Source: Lycium barbarum
Taxonomy: Eukaryota > Streptophyta > Magnoliopsida > Solanales > Solanaceae
NCBI RefSeq assembly: GCF_019175385.1
Contig: NC_083342.1
Coordinates: 122,512,376-122,576,375, forward strand
Length of the DNA: 64,000 bases
Direction of reading: 5' to 3'
Positions 1-12,500 of the stretch are shown here, piece by piece. Below the pieces are notes generated by a model. It had not been told where the DNA came from. It saw only the letters and a program-made list of their open reading frames with translations, and searched no databases. A program made the position numbers and the translations under genes. How positions within the stretch are numbered: the first letter of the stretch is position 1; every line of letters starts with the position of its first letter.

Positions 1-745
1 GATCTTGTTGGCATGTGGTGAATGACAGGTGTGTGGTTAAGCTACTTCTTAAAGTTTTAAAGTGACAAACTTCTTGATTCCTTTCATAGACATAACATGG
101 TCTAAACTCTAAAGTTTGGTCTTTTACCTCACCAAGCTATTTTAATCAGGAAAACTACTACTACTATTGATTTGACAGAAAAATATCAACTTTAACAGTC
201 AAATGAAAATAGCAGTCAAAAACATCCACGTTTAAGGACTTGAGAGACATAAAATACTATATTTACTTGTTTAACTTATATACATTGACAGTGTAACAAA
301 TAAGCTGTCTTATTTTCCAAGTTAGTGTATAGAAAGTAATTAAATACATAATTACTTTAATGGGCATAGCAAATAATGCGTATACATATGATGAGGCTTC
401 TAAAATTCTAATAATCTACGGTTACTCTCACCCAAAGTTGTTCTATAGTCACTGTAGGTTACCTAAAACCATTGGTTAGAATGCACGAATAGTTAAAAAT
501 TCCTCACATTGTCGGTGTATATGAGTTAAATTTAAAAGGAAAAGAAGATATTCTAAAACTGATAAAGCATTATACCATGGTTTAAAGGATATTTATATCA
601 TTAACAAAGGGATACATGCTTACACTTTAGTTTTTAGTCCCCCTGCAACAATATTAGTGCAACTAAAACTTGAATACATATTAGTATCTTTTCTATGCAA
701 CCATAATACATCTTTTACAACTTTCTATTCTTAGCAAATCTATAA
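1..745. other. 3' flank of polygalacturonase gene, no gene seen
   Basis: This AT-rich stretch follows the stop codon of the polygalacturonase gene, which is on the minus strand. It should contain that gene's 3' UTR and terminator region. No convincing open frame, RNA gene or repeat structure was seen. Confidence 0.5.
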
Positions 746-2743
746 TCAGCACTGATCAATATCATTACTTGGCAATGACTGAGGTGTTCCCTCCAACAAG
801 CAAAAAACTGGTGGAATTGTAAGAGTCCTAAGAGCTCCATAAGCATTCCAACAAAATGGTTCCAAGATTTTCTGTCCTTGAGCTGGATATAACTCCACAT
901 CCAAAAATGTCAAGTTTGTGCAAGGGACATTGTTACTACAAGCCAAATGCATTGGTGGACTTCTCACATCATAAGTCCCTTTTATGTTTGAATAAATCAC
1001 ATCAGAAATGTACACTGCTGAAGTCTGATTTGCGCAGCTTCTTTTGTCGCAGTAATATTGATCTAAAATTATCGGATTTCGGACACTTTCCATTCTAATG
1101 TTGTTGAAATTAACCTTGGACACTGTCCCAAATCCTCCTTGCCAGGTCTTGATCCTAACACCATTGTTTGAATACTTAATAGTTGAATCTGCAACTGTAA
1201 TGTTGGACACACATGCCCGGGAATTGCGAAAGCCCAAGCTGCCAATGCTGAAAATTATGCAAAGACAGTCTTTATTTTCAAGATTTGGAAAAGGGGAAAA
1301 GTAAAAGAGACAGAGTAGACATCTTGTTATGGGCTTAAAGGTGTTGTTCTTTTTTTCATATAGTGGTAGGGTATACCACTTTCATTCTGGCGGTTTTGTT
1401 AGTTAATGTGCCATTTTTAAGGTTATATTTGTGGTGCAAATTTGTTTGCTCACTTTTGACATAAAAAGATGGTGCAATATTCAGAGTTGCAGTATTTGAA
1501 TATACCTTATTCCATGACTTGGACCACAGGTCATGTTCCTTATATCAACATTGTAACAACCAGCACCAATTGAAATACAGTCATCACCTATAAGATAAAT
1601 TTTTAGTGCTTAAAATAAAAACAGAATAAGCAGAACCCTATCTCACTTACTTTCCAAGAATTTTATATTTTTACCATTGGAGATTATTGAATTTCTTATT
1701 GTGACGTCATTGGTGTTTTCTATATGAATTCCATCAGTATTGGGGCTTTGAGGGGGTGCTTTTATGTAAAGTGAGTCAAGGTGGACATCGCGGCAACTGT
1801 CAAATCTGAAATGGAACAGCGGGCTGTTCTTGATTTTAAGCCCTTGCACTGTCAAATTTGAGCTCATGAAGAACTTCATAGCCTGTAAAATTAAACATAC
1901 TTTTTTATGGCATGGCCCTGAAAGATATATACTCTGTACTAGTTTTTTTTCGTCTAAAGGAACAAAATAATGTGTTTTTGAACTTACCACAGGGCTGTCA
2001 CAAGGACCAGGTGGAGTTGTTCCATTTATTCCCTGTTGCATTGAAGTTTTTACATTAGAATGGAAGTTTGCTTCTAAAATAAATGTGCGTTCAACTCTTA
2101 TAATTGGAAAAATGGGATCAAGAAAATTACTTTATGAGGTTTACAGGGGAGGTTCCACCATTTTTCTCCTTTACCATCTATGATTCCACCACCTTGCATT
2201 GACATCCCATTAATCCTGTAAAAGACTAACCATTGTTTCTTACTGACATTTTTTGGCCATGAATCAGGTCCATCTGGTGGCATAATGGTTCCTTCGATCT
2301 ACACCATCAAGCGTTTGTCACTTCACCAACTATCGACGAACGTCACAAGTACTCGAAGAAATTGAAATAGTTAGTCACATTACCTGAAAAACTAGTCCAC
2401 TTTTACAAGGACCAGTGAATATTGTGGATTGAATCATGAAGGAATAGTGATTTGGAACTAGTAAAATAGCTGAATCAACTTGACAAGCAGCATCCCAAGC
2501 CATCTTAAACGCTTGTGTGTCGTCGGTCACACCATCACCAACAGCCCCATAAGACAACACATTGAAAATGGCATTGTCAATCTTTGGAGCACCCTCAGGT
2601 GCAGGGGAAGGTGGCAGAGATATTTGTGACAATGCACGAAAATGCGACATTTTAGGGTAATCATAAAGCCTACCGTGAACTGAACAGACATAGGAAAGCA
2701 AGAAAATAGAAAAAACCGAGAAGCAAAGTCTAGTGAATTCCAT
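746..2743 (-). CDS. Polygalacturonase (glycoside hydrolase family 28), secreted
   Basis: This gene encodes a pectin-hydrolysing GH28 enzyme expected in the cell wall. Six coding exons join in frame: 2384-2743, 2131-2298, 1988-2032, 1675-1882, 1506-1587 and 746-1247, all with GT-AG introns, giving 454 residues. Residues 1-24 look like a signal peptide ([20 protein letters not shown]). The start of the parallel beta-helix is the motif [19 protein letters not shown]. All four GH28 signatures are present: NTD at 239-241, GDDC at 261-264, SHGIS around 284-288, and RIK at 319-321, so the acid catalysts (Asp241, Asp262, Asp263) and His285 are intact. The length fits plant enzymes of the family. The chosen ATG is directly before the signal peptide, about 45 bp downstream of a TATA-like box. 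Endo versus exo action cannot be told from the sequence. Confidence 0.93.
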
Positions 2744-2786
2744 AATTTGTGTCTAGCTAGTATTAGCTTGTTAACTGAAAACAAAG

Positions 2787-2794
2787 AATTTATA
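2787..2794 (-). promoter_or_regulatory. TATA box of the polygalacturonase gene
   Basis: On the minus strand this reads TATAAATT, about 45 bp upstream of the polygalacturonase ATG at 2743. That spacing would give a very short 5' UTR of roughly 15-20 nt. The assignment is by position and motif only. Confidence 0.5.
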
Positions 2795-5394
2795 GAACCG
2801 AAAAAGGAAGTGAAGTAACACAATTGGCTACTTGTTTTACTAGACCCCTTGGTTAATGCTATAGAAGAATAATGTCAATTTCACTAGGCTGAAAAGATCA
2901 CGCTTTATTGATCAGTAATTCAAAGAGCCATACTCAAAGTTCATGAGTAGGTTTTCTTGGCATTATCGGTAGGTTTTTCAGAAGGTGAAGGATATAAGGC
3001 AAGGTACCCACGTTATGGGAAGTCAAACAAAGAACAAAAATGAAGTTGTTTGTGTGACCACCACCAAGAAAGAGCACTTGTAAACAAGTTGGAAGACTAT
3101 GCAAGTAGTTCAGTTTGCTGCTGCTGCTGATGAGTATGTATGTTACTCACAACTTCTCTATGTGATCTACCTTTATACTAAGTGATTCTTGGTGGAAGAA
3201 TGGTTCTATTGCATGGTCGGCATTAGTTTAATCATATCAAAACCGACCTATTCCATTTGCAGAATGGTTTTTCTGGCTGAGGATAAAAGAAGTGTGTCCC
3301 TTGAACTAATAAGAGTTTAAAAATTCACATTATCAGTTCACCTTAAAAAAAAAAAAAAAAAAAAAAAAGAGCTCACCCAAAAGATAACTACAATCTACAT
3401 ATAACTTGTACATAAAAAGTTACTGTATTTACTAACCCGGAAGATAAGACCGGTTACTTGCTATGTGTTAAAATACACTAATAGCGTAAATTCTTGACGT
3501 TGTCAAAATGTCAATGTCAATGTATATAAGTTAAATCCGAACAAGAAAAGAGAAGGGTAATGGGAGCCGGTGTTTGGAGGGGGGTGGGTATGAGATAATC
3601 ATAATAGTGAAAATCTAAAGAAGCCCACGTTTTCATCCCATTACTTGCCACTTACTTTAGTCCCAAAACTGGTGAGACTGCCCAATAGCCAATTCCTATT
3701 TCAGTTATTCTGATGGAATTACATGCTATGGTTAAAAATCTGCCTCAGAAAATGCTTCTTTTAGTGGACATAAGAAAAGGATTACATTTGCATTGGTGGG
3801 TAGATTTCACATTTGTGTGCTCGATCACACTAACTGAAAAATGACTAATGACTTATCAAAATTTTCATATATAGTGCTATCTTTAGATTATGCACCTAAT
3901 TGATGAGCTCGAACATGCGCCAATATGAGTGAGTCTTGTTTTTACATGTGTTAAGATTTAAAAGGCACATAGTAGGGATGTAGCTTTTGTATATAGTTCA
4001 CATAGAGTGACTGAGTGAGCGCATATGAAGGTTTAGGTGTTATAGTTGCTATTTGCAAAACTTAACAATAAATCAAGCTATGGGATATTTTCTTTGAAAG
4101 TGGGACATTGAGTGCATGTGCGATATAGGTGTTAGATGGTGGTTTTGAGAGGATACATAAACCCAATCTACAATTAGTCAAGAATTCTTGATAGCTTAAA
4201 AAATAAAACTAAAGGTGTTTGACATAACATAAATTAGAAGATCCACCTCAAGCACAGATTAAGATGTCACAATTCGAACCGCAAATGCACAAGTTAGAAA
4301 AAAACTATTATAATATCCGAAAAAATTAAAATAAGCTTTCACCTTGTTAAAAACTTCCTTCAGTAATTTAACTAAAGAAAATTGGTCTTTAACATTTTTA
4401 GTAAGCCGATTAAGAAAAGTTTTGCTGCCAAGTCGTAAAAGTTTGTAGCTGTTGTCGGTGTATGCTCAGTAAATTATAAGTGTATAGTTATTATAGAATG
4501 TAAGCACTGATTAATAAATATTATATATTGAAATTATACATTAATTATACACTGCATACTAGCTAAAATTTGTAATAAAATAAAATAAAGGTCTAGTTTA
4601 TCTTTTATTGTGAGCTTCATTGATTTGCTGTGTAATGTCAAAATCCCAAAGAATATCCTTTAGTTTTCTTCATTCTTTTAGGACCAGGAATTTCGGGCGT
4701 CTAACAAAATATAGTTCCACTAGGAGTAGATAAAAACCCCTTATAGCCATAGGACCACTCGTTGCTTCGTCGTTAATTTCCATTGTGTAAAATTGGCTTT
4801 AGAAAGTCAAAAGAAAGCATAGTTGAATGCTTATAAGAAACAAATATATTACAGAGCAATAGCCGAGCATGCTTTGATACATATTGTTTTGGAATTTTGT
4901 GCTGACATTACCTTATGCATACTTTGATTTTTGGTACTACAAAATGGGGAGCTTTACTTTGTTGGAGTGGCGGAGATAGTACGTATTCTTTATGGAAACA
5001 ATTGAGATAGATAATGTTTTTCTTGGATGATAAAGTTTGGTAGTCAAAATAAAGTGGGAATGGAATGACTTATAAGTAGAAAATAACACTTACATTATTT
5101 ATGGAAATTAAGATTAAGACTTAAGTGCTTAACCTAACTCGATCAAGAACATTCTTAAATTATTGTGATTTCACTTTCAAGAGAATGAAGATGCAATTAA
5201 TTAATCCCCAAAAAGCCACCCAAGTGCTTGAACTAAATGAGGAATATTCTTTAATAGATAAGTGGAGCGGGTCAATTTACTGGTTAAAATGAATATTTTG
5301 CATTTTTTTAAAAGTTCGCCTTTAAAACCACATCAATAATATATATCTATCTATCGAAAGTATCATCCGATTTTATTTTATTTTATTGGAAAAT
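2795..5394. other. Intergenic DNA, upstream region of polygalacturonase gene
   Basis: AT-rich DNA without a recognisable gene. A 24-nt poly(A) run lies at 3345-3368. The first kilobase should include the polygalacturonase promoter. No repeat family was identified. Confidence 0.5.
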
Positions 5395-5830
5395 CCAGGA
5401 AAAACCCCAACCGCTACTCTTCAGGTGCGTACTGGGTAACCTACTCACTGTGTAATAGTTCGCAAACCACACAAGAGCTGTAAACCGTACTAGGCAAGCC
5501 TGATACGACGAGCTTCGACTGAGAAGGCTGATGGTGAAGGGAATCGATCACAGATCTCTCATGTGGTAAACCACTCACCTAACCAACTCAATCAACCCTT
5601 GCGTGGTTTGGTAACCTGCTCACTGTACAATAACTCGCAAATCACACGGGAGATGTAAATTGCACTAGCCAAGCCTGGTACGACGAGCTTTGTGATTGAG
5701 AAGGCTGTTGCGACGAGCTTTGTGATTGAGAAGGCTGTTGCGACGAGCTTTGTGATTGAGAAGGCTGTTAGTGAGAAAAATCGATCTCAGGTATCCCACG
5801 TGAAAAAACCACTCACACAATCGAGCTACT
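5395..5830. repeat. Direct duplication with an internal 30-bp tandem triplication
   Basis: Two related units of about 200 bp follow each other. Both contain 'GGTAACCT-CTCACTGT', 'TCGCAAA-CACAC', 'CACTAG-CAAGCCTG', 'ACGACGAGCTT' and a final 'CCACTCAC'. In the second unit a 30-bp segment (GACGAGCTTTGTGATTGAGA plus GGCTGTTGC) is repeated three times at 5681-5770, nearly without change. The unit resembles a dispersed repeat, possibly SINE-related, but its class was not settled. Confidence 0.6.
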
Positions 5831-6180
5831 TTTATGTTAAAAAAAAAAAAGTACAACTTTTTAAAATAATTATCATTCGTAAATGCATAAATGGTTTCCG
5901 TTAAGCCACAAGGACCTACAGGTGCCTTCAGGGGAAGACTTATCTTTCCTCCTTTCAGTAATTGTCCCCAAAAACCAAAACGTGTAACCTTACATTTGCT
6001 TTCATAATATTGAGGATTTAAATTATAAAAACTGATAATATAAATATTTTTATACCATCTGTATAGTTTAACCTTCTCCCACAAGTAAGTTACCATTTTA
6101 TTAGATTATCAAATAGTAACGTTTATTTAAAAATTTACCTATATTTACTTTATAAGTCACTTGATTGTGTAAATATTTTT

Positions 6181-7199
6181 GGGGAAAAGGTGCAAATATA
6201 CGCTTCAACTTTGTGATTTAGAACAAATATACCCCTCATTAAAATATTGGTGCATATATACCTCTGCCATTAAACAAATGGTGCAAATATACCCTTTTCG
6301 TTGACAATTCTTTTAAAAAAAAAGTCATTTAGCTTGTTTTTTAATTAAAAAATGTCACATGGCTTTAAAAATATAAGTCTACCTATTTTTTCAAAGCCAC
6401 GTGGTAAATTTTTTTCTAGTGGGTCGGGTTTATTCATTTAAAAAAGTGGGTAGACTTTTTTTAAAAAAAAAAAAAGTTGAGGAGATTTTTTTTTTTTTTT
6501 TTTTTTTGCGCGGTTGGGGTGGTCTTTAATTTTTGCCCTTCAAATTGGTGGTCTTTTAAGTTTTGCCCTTCGCCTAATACCCCGAAATTCTGGGTTTGAA
6601 ACCCAACTCAGTAAAAAAAAAAAAAAAAAAAAAATCGCAAGGCAAAACTCTGCCTTTAAGGCAAAGTTTTGCAAAATTCTGCTCATGCTAGCACAGTTTA
6701 ACTCTGCCTTAAGGCAGAATTTTACCTTCAGGCCAGGCAGAGTTTTGAAAGCATAACACTGCCTTGAGAATCCAAATTCTACCTTGCGACTTTTTTTAAA
6801 ATTTTGGACTGAGCGAGGGTTCGAACCCGAAATTAAGGAATTTCTAGTGAAGGGCAAAAATTAAAGACCACCCCCAGCGAAGGGCAATCCATTTACACGA
6901 ACGAGACAACCCACTAGAAAAAAAAATTTGCCTCGTGGCTTTAAAAAAATATGTCTACTGAAAAAGGAGTAGACTTATTTTTTTAAAGTCACGTAACATT
7001 TTCTCAATTAGAAGATAAGCTAAACGATTTTTCAAAAAAAAATTCTAGCACTGAAAAGGTATATTTGCACCATTGGTGCACCGGCAGGGATATATTTGCA
7101 CCATTTGTGTAACGACAAGGGTATATATGCCCCACTTTTTAACGAAGGGTATATCTGCTCTAAATCGCAAAATTGAGGAGTATAGTTTTACCTTTGCCC
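6181..7199. mobile_element. Long-TIR (MULE-like) non-autonomous element
   Basis: The two ends are imperfect inverted repeats for about 250 bp. The left starts GGGGAAAAGGTGCAAATATA and the right ends with the complement of GGGCAAAGG. Both carry the 'TGGTGCA-ATATAC' and 'ATGGTGCAAATATACCC' blocks and an inner 'GTGGCTTTAAAAA' block with 'GTCTAC'. TATTTTT occurs directly outside both ends (6174-6180 and 7200-7206) and may be a shortened target-site duplication. There is no transposase. Long TIRs suggest a Mutator-like origin, which is an inference. Confidence 0.7.
6516..6874. mobile_element. Nested TIR element inside the long-TIR element
   Basis: A perfect 26-bp inverted repeat bounds this block: the left copy is at 6516-6541 (starting GGGGTGGTCTTTAATTTTTG) and the right copy at 6849-6874. 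The interior holds several inverted segments around 'AAGGCAGAATTTT' / 'AAACTCTGCCTT' and a B-box-like GGTTCGAACCC near 6821. It sits between the two long TIR arms of the outer element, so it is probably a later insertion. It contains no coding capacity. Confidence 0.65.
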
Positions 7200-7491
7200 T
7201 ATTTTTATACCCTTAGTGCACATAACTTAAGCTTTAATATTAAACATCTAACAAGATTGGGAGGACTCAAACGAATTCTATGCTGAACTGTTCGTACAAA
7301 ACCCTTTTGTTGAATTATTTGCAAAGCAACACATCGTTTTCTAAGCAACTCCCTCAGACATTTGTTAATGACTGTTCAACTTCTAAGTTTCTCCTCGATG
7401 ACAAAAGGGTTACGGCCTGACGGGAAATGACGGGGCACATTTCTTAAGTTTTCAGTTGAATACTAGTGTAGAATACATTACTAGTACATGT

Positions 7492-9369
7492 TAAGAGGAA
7501 ATACCCTCAACGCCATTGACTGGCAAAGAAGGATAAATGACTTTCACAGTAGCAAGTCCAACAAGAGAATTGCCAGAAAGCAGTAGATGAAGTCCCTGAA
7601 AAAACTTATTCGGATATTTGAGAAAATCAACCCAAATTGAACTGGAAATGTGTATAGTAAACCGTTGCATGTCAAGAAGCATGCTGTTTACCTGCTAACC
7701 TATGCTCTACCCAAGTTCCTAACTATGCAAGCATCCACATAAAATCAAGTTTTTTCTAAGTTAAAACTAGTATAAATAGGAAATGACATGGGAGGTGGTA
7801 TAGGAACCAGTTCCGCAGGAGAGTTATTAACACTACTAGGGTATGCGCTGTTCATATTCACATCGCGTATGATATATTTTGAGAAGAGGGTCACATTCCT
7901 ACCACCAGTACCAACGCTGCGTTTCTGGTTTCTATAATAACTCCATTTTAGGCTATCTAACGACAGTTCTGCCAATGGATGTAATGGAGCAACCCTTTCG
8001 CAGTGTGTGTGATGAATGCAATGAGCTCAATCAGTTCTTTTCCTGAGACAACTGGATGTGGATCAGACTTGGTGCCCATGCCTCCCAGATAGCGCCTATG
8101 TGTGGGACATCTAGTAAAAGTGAGAGTTCTGAACCATGGAAGGATAAATACCAACATACTTTTAAGTTGCTGACATGTGACCAGGAGGTCATGAGTTCAA
8201 GCCGTGGAAACAGTCTCTTACAGAAATGCGGGGTAAGGCTGCATACAATAGACCCTTGTGGTCCGGCCCTTCCCCGGACCCCATGCATAGCGGGAGCTTA
8301 GTGCACCGGGCTGCCCTTTTTTTATCCTCTTATTTGTCACACTGAAGCACAACTTAACATACCATGTGTAGAATAGTGATTTACTCTGCTAAAACTGAGA
8401 ATTAGAATATGAAGAGAGCACTGCATGTGAAAAGGCCATCATAGAATTTGGTTGCATGTCTTACACGGAAGCTATAGAAATGATCCAAAAGTATCTCAGA
8501 CCAAGGTAGATGACCTCTTCGAAATGATAGATCTTCTATGTAATTGTATCAACAGTATACTTGTCCAACTAAGCTACTAAGGGCCCAATTTTGTTAAATA
8601 AATAAATAAAAAGAATATAAACATGAAAACACCCTTAGGCGAGTCTCTCCTGATATGTTCTGAAATTAACAATTGTAAGCTCCAAACCCTACTGCTCAAA
8701 CTCATCTAATTTGTAACCTCCAAATGATAGCCACCAAGACCAGAGTCAAGCAGTGAACCTAGTAATCCACATATTGCACCAAAGGTAGATACTTACAGGT
8801 CCAACCACTATAACCATCTGAAATCAACATTAATTGGGACTTAAAAGGGTCCTAGAGAAAAAAAGGAAAGACTTAAAAAGAGTATGAATAACCTTCTGCA
8901 ACCAAATAGGCTGAGCAATTATTCCTGCCACCACACTAAAATTTCCAATCTGAATAACAGGCATGTGAAATCGAAAGGATAAGAAGATAACCAGGTTATA
9001 ATTAAATTAAAATCAGCATTCTTGAATCTTTCATACGCTTAAGGTGTCACTGGACAATCATCTCTAAATACTACATAGATAATTAGATTCTTCCATATCG
9101 ATGTACACAAAGAGAACCATGCACTTGAGAAGGGAAATGTATTTCATAATTTATCAGCACGTATTCTTTCCAATCCCAATTTAGCCTCAGTCATATCAAT
9201 GAAACAAAAGAAGCAACCAATAGAATGAGGATCTTTGTTAATGATGGTGTCAACAGCTATACATACCAATTCCCATTCAATTTCTTGGGTTATTAAACTT
9301 TCAAAATTAGGTGCAAATTCCACAATCACCAAAACATTATGACAGCAGAGCTCAGCTAGAGATAAACAA
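7492..9369 (-). other. Exon-like islands of an unassigned gene or extended 3' region
   Basis: Four islands on the minus strand have acceptor-frame-donor structure but no recognised family. The first, at about 9277-9369 (after CTCTAG, before GTATGTAT), reads ELCCHNVLVIVEFAPNFESL and onward. The second lies near 8902-8960 (after TTCAG) and reads IGNFSVVAGIIAQPIWLQK. The third is a 21-nt piece, MVIVVGP, near 8823-8843 between CAG and GTAAGT. The fourth, at about 7492-7592 (after TTTTTTCAG), ends LPVNGVEGISS and a stop. The stretch 7745-8157 also has open frames. They could be a small gene downstream of the zinc-finger gene, alternative 3' exons of it, or chance. I could not join them into one convincing protein. 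Confidence 0.25.
8162..8323 (+). mobile_element. tRNA-type SINE copy, 5'-truncated
   Basis: The block starts near a degenerate A-box (TTTAAGTTGCTGACATGTGA), has a B-box-like sequence (GAGTTCAAGCC) at about 8193, and continues through a GC-rich body with 'CCCTTCCCCGGACCCC' and 'GTGCACCGGGCTGCCC' to a T-run at 8317-8323. This body is common in dicot and Solanaceae genomes as a tRNA-derived retroposon. The family name is not assigned here. Confidence 0.65.
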
Positions 9370-9575
9370 AATTAGTACCAGACATATTTAGGAGCATATA
9401 AGAATATTAATACAGCCAGGAAAGATACCCTGTTTCTAACTGCACATCACTCAACTGAAATTGCAGTAATCTATTTCTCCATAGTCAATATAGTACTTAT
9501 AGTTTGGGCAATCTACATGTTCAATCAACCTACTGTAAAGCATATCTGACAAGAGTAGTAAATGAGTTGGCAGAC

Positions 9576-12500
9576 CTATCCCCAGTCAACAAATGGGAGA
9601 GGTGGATAACCACCATCAGGCGGAGGTCTTAGGGAGGGAGGCAGATTGCCCAGCGATGCTCCGGCCTTTTCTCTGAACACATCACCTGCTACGACCAAGA
9701 ATATCACATTTAAATTTAAAATACAGAAACATCCACCAAGAACATCAGCAGATTAATTGGGAAATTGGAAAAATTACAAAACAAGACATTTTAAACGAAA
9801 GATGTTTAGTCATAGATGGCACGGATATTAATGTTTTTTTTTATTTTGAGATGGTGATATTAATGTTCATATAGAAGAGAATAAATGCAAGAGCAATGCT
9901 TGCCTGGAAAAGAGGCCGAACCAAAAGGTTGACTACTTGAGTGAAAACCCTCTCTACTAATTTCCCCTGAGAATTGGATGAAGAAAAGGAAATCAAAAGT
10001 TGCATGCACTGTGTTCTTCCATAGCTATTCAAATTCATAGGAGATAATTTTGCAATCAAGTATACTGCCAATTCAAGTGTATATCCATATCAAAAATAAA
10101 TACACCACAACTTAAGAAACTAATTCAGGTCACCCAATCTTTTAGAATAACTACACGAAATGAAAACTCAAAATTACAGGACAAAGAACTTCAAAATAGT
10201 ACATAGATATTAAAATCTTGAATGAAGAAGTTTTAGCATAACAAGATATGTCCCCTGACAAAATGCATACTACTATTAACAATCGAAAAAGCACAGAATA
10301 CTATTTGCACAAGTTACTTCTGCACACTGCCAATTCCAAGAAATTCAAAAGAATGATTCCCCAGATCTACTAAAAGCTCCGACTTCCCAAAAGTTAGATT
10401 ACTTTCCTAAGATGTCCCTTTTGAGAGTAGTACAACATCTGAAAAAAGTAGGACATCTTTTAGATGTGGAACAAGGACAACCATTTCAAGAAACAGCAAA
10501 CAACAGAACTTTTGACATTGACTGCATTATACCAGTTTCCAATTCCCTCCCAGAAAGAAAGCCCAAAACCATTAGAGTGTTTCAGGATATATTGATCCAC
10601 ATAGCTGTAATTCGAACCCAGAGCACTTTCGGGACAAATTTTCTTAGACAGGCCCTTCTGATTTCTTTACATCATTAATTGTTAAATGAAGCAAAACTGT
10701 CCATCAATTTTTTTGAGAATCATCAACAGAAATTGCAAAGTGAAAAGCTCTTTTCGTTGTTCAAGGGGAAAAAAAGAAAAAGTTAAACTTGAAGTGCAAT
10801 ACTCTTTCAAGACCCAAGTATCAAGCCTGAAATCGGATCAATATCTTGTTCATTATGAATAATCTGGTTTTTGATAAGTATGTAACAGTGACAGTGAAAG
10901 TTTGCTTTGTCCAATTTGACGCCCCGATTAGTCTAGGGTAGGAAATTCCTTAGGAGTTGGATAATTAGTCTTCCTAAACACGTAACTCATTATTTGTCAT
11001 TGGTTTATAGTTAGTCACAACTTGCTTTGTAGTTTTGTGATTCACCTAGTAGCAGGCAGTCTCTAAACTAATCCAATCCCTCTGAAAAAAGAAAAAAAAA
11101 ATCTCTGTGCAAGGCTACCTCATCTGCCAGCCAACTAGTCTTCTCAGACAAACACAAGTACTCTCTCAAAATAAAAAACAAAAACACTTTTGAGGCCAGT
11201 AAGTTTAAATAGTTAGCGTGATACTTATATAGTTCTATATTTAAGACATTAGTTGATTAACAGTAAAATACTGAATATGAATATACACAAAACTTGCGAG
11301 AATGATACCTGGAGGAATTCCCGTTTGGTTCACAGTTTGAGAGTTTTGCTTGGGATGATAATATTTGCAGGAGTCCCCATACTGGCAATACCCCTAATAT
11401 GCATGTAAAGATATGATCAACAATATTATCCAATAAAGGGTGTCAAACACATAGAATTCTTTGGAGTATAGACTTCACCATACGCTATCAATTAGTGTTA
11501 CTCTTTCAACATGTAAATAACGTGTCACACTGAAGTCAACAATATGAGTGTCACTGTCATCTGACCTTGGGTAATAAAATCCGGTGGATGAAGTAAAGCA
11601 ACATTCAGTTATGCCCATTTATGTTCATAACTTTGTGAATAAAAGTACCATCAGTAATGTTTATCAGCACATTACTACTTACTCTTTTCAACCATAATGA
11701 TGTGAATCTGCTAAAATTACAGCTTAAGCTAAGTTAGCAGCTTATGAAACTCACCTTCCACGAAATCATACCAAGCTCATCAAGTTGGAGACACAATTAT
11801 ACCATCAACGCGTTAAGGGGAAATCTAATCACCATGTTACTTGACATTCTATAGTAAATTATTCTGGGAGTTACCAAAGGTGCTTCTGTTATAGAGAACA
11901 ATACCCAAAGGCCTAACCTCCAGTTACAGCTTGACGGTATTCTGAGATGCTCTTAGGTCTTACAAAACCTTATATATTTAAGAGAAAAGGCCTAACTAAA
12001 CCTTAAATTCTACTTCAAGCAATCTTAAAATGCAGTAATCTCTCTTTCATTCTTTCGTTTTATCGGTTATTATGAAATGCATCATTTCTTCATCAAAAAA
12101 GCTTATGAAATGCATCAATTGAACTCCTGAGTATAGCCAGTCCAATCTTGCATTAAGGAGGAGGATTACAATAGGTAAACTACAGCATAAGGACTCAAAC
12201 TATGATGAACCCTCTGAATAAAAGATACTGATGATCCATATAACCACTCCAACTAGTTTAGGATTGAGATGTAAATGATTGCTTGATTGATTGATGAAAT
12301 GCAGTAATCTGACTTTTGTTCCTTCTTCCTTCACCCTAGTTGAGCACTGCTGTCAAATGAACAACCCAAAACCTCAACAACAACATAACCAGTGTAATCC
12401 CACAAAGTGGGGGTGTGGAGAGGGTAGAGTGTACGCAGACCTTACCCTACCTTGGGAGGTAGAGAGGTTGTTTCCGATAGACCCTCTGCTCATAATAAAG

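Noticed and set aside
5665..6096. Repeat protein with SLLNHKARR units
   Set aside because: It comes from the 30-bp tandem triplication in a dispersed repeat and runs on into poly(A)/AT-rich DNA.
6809..6850. tRNA gene suggested by GGTTCGAACCC
   Set aside because: No acceptor stem, A-box or anticodon arm can be formed around it; it is part of the nested element.
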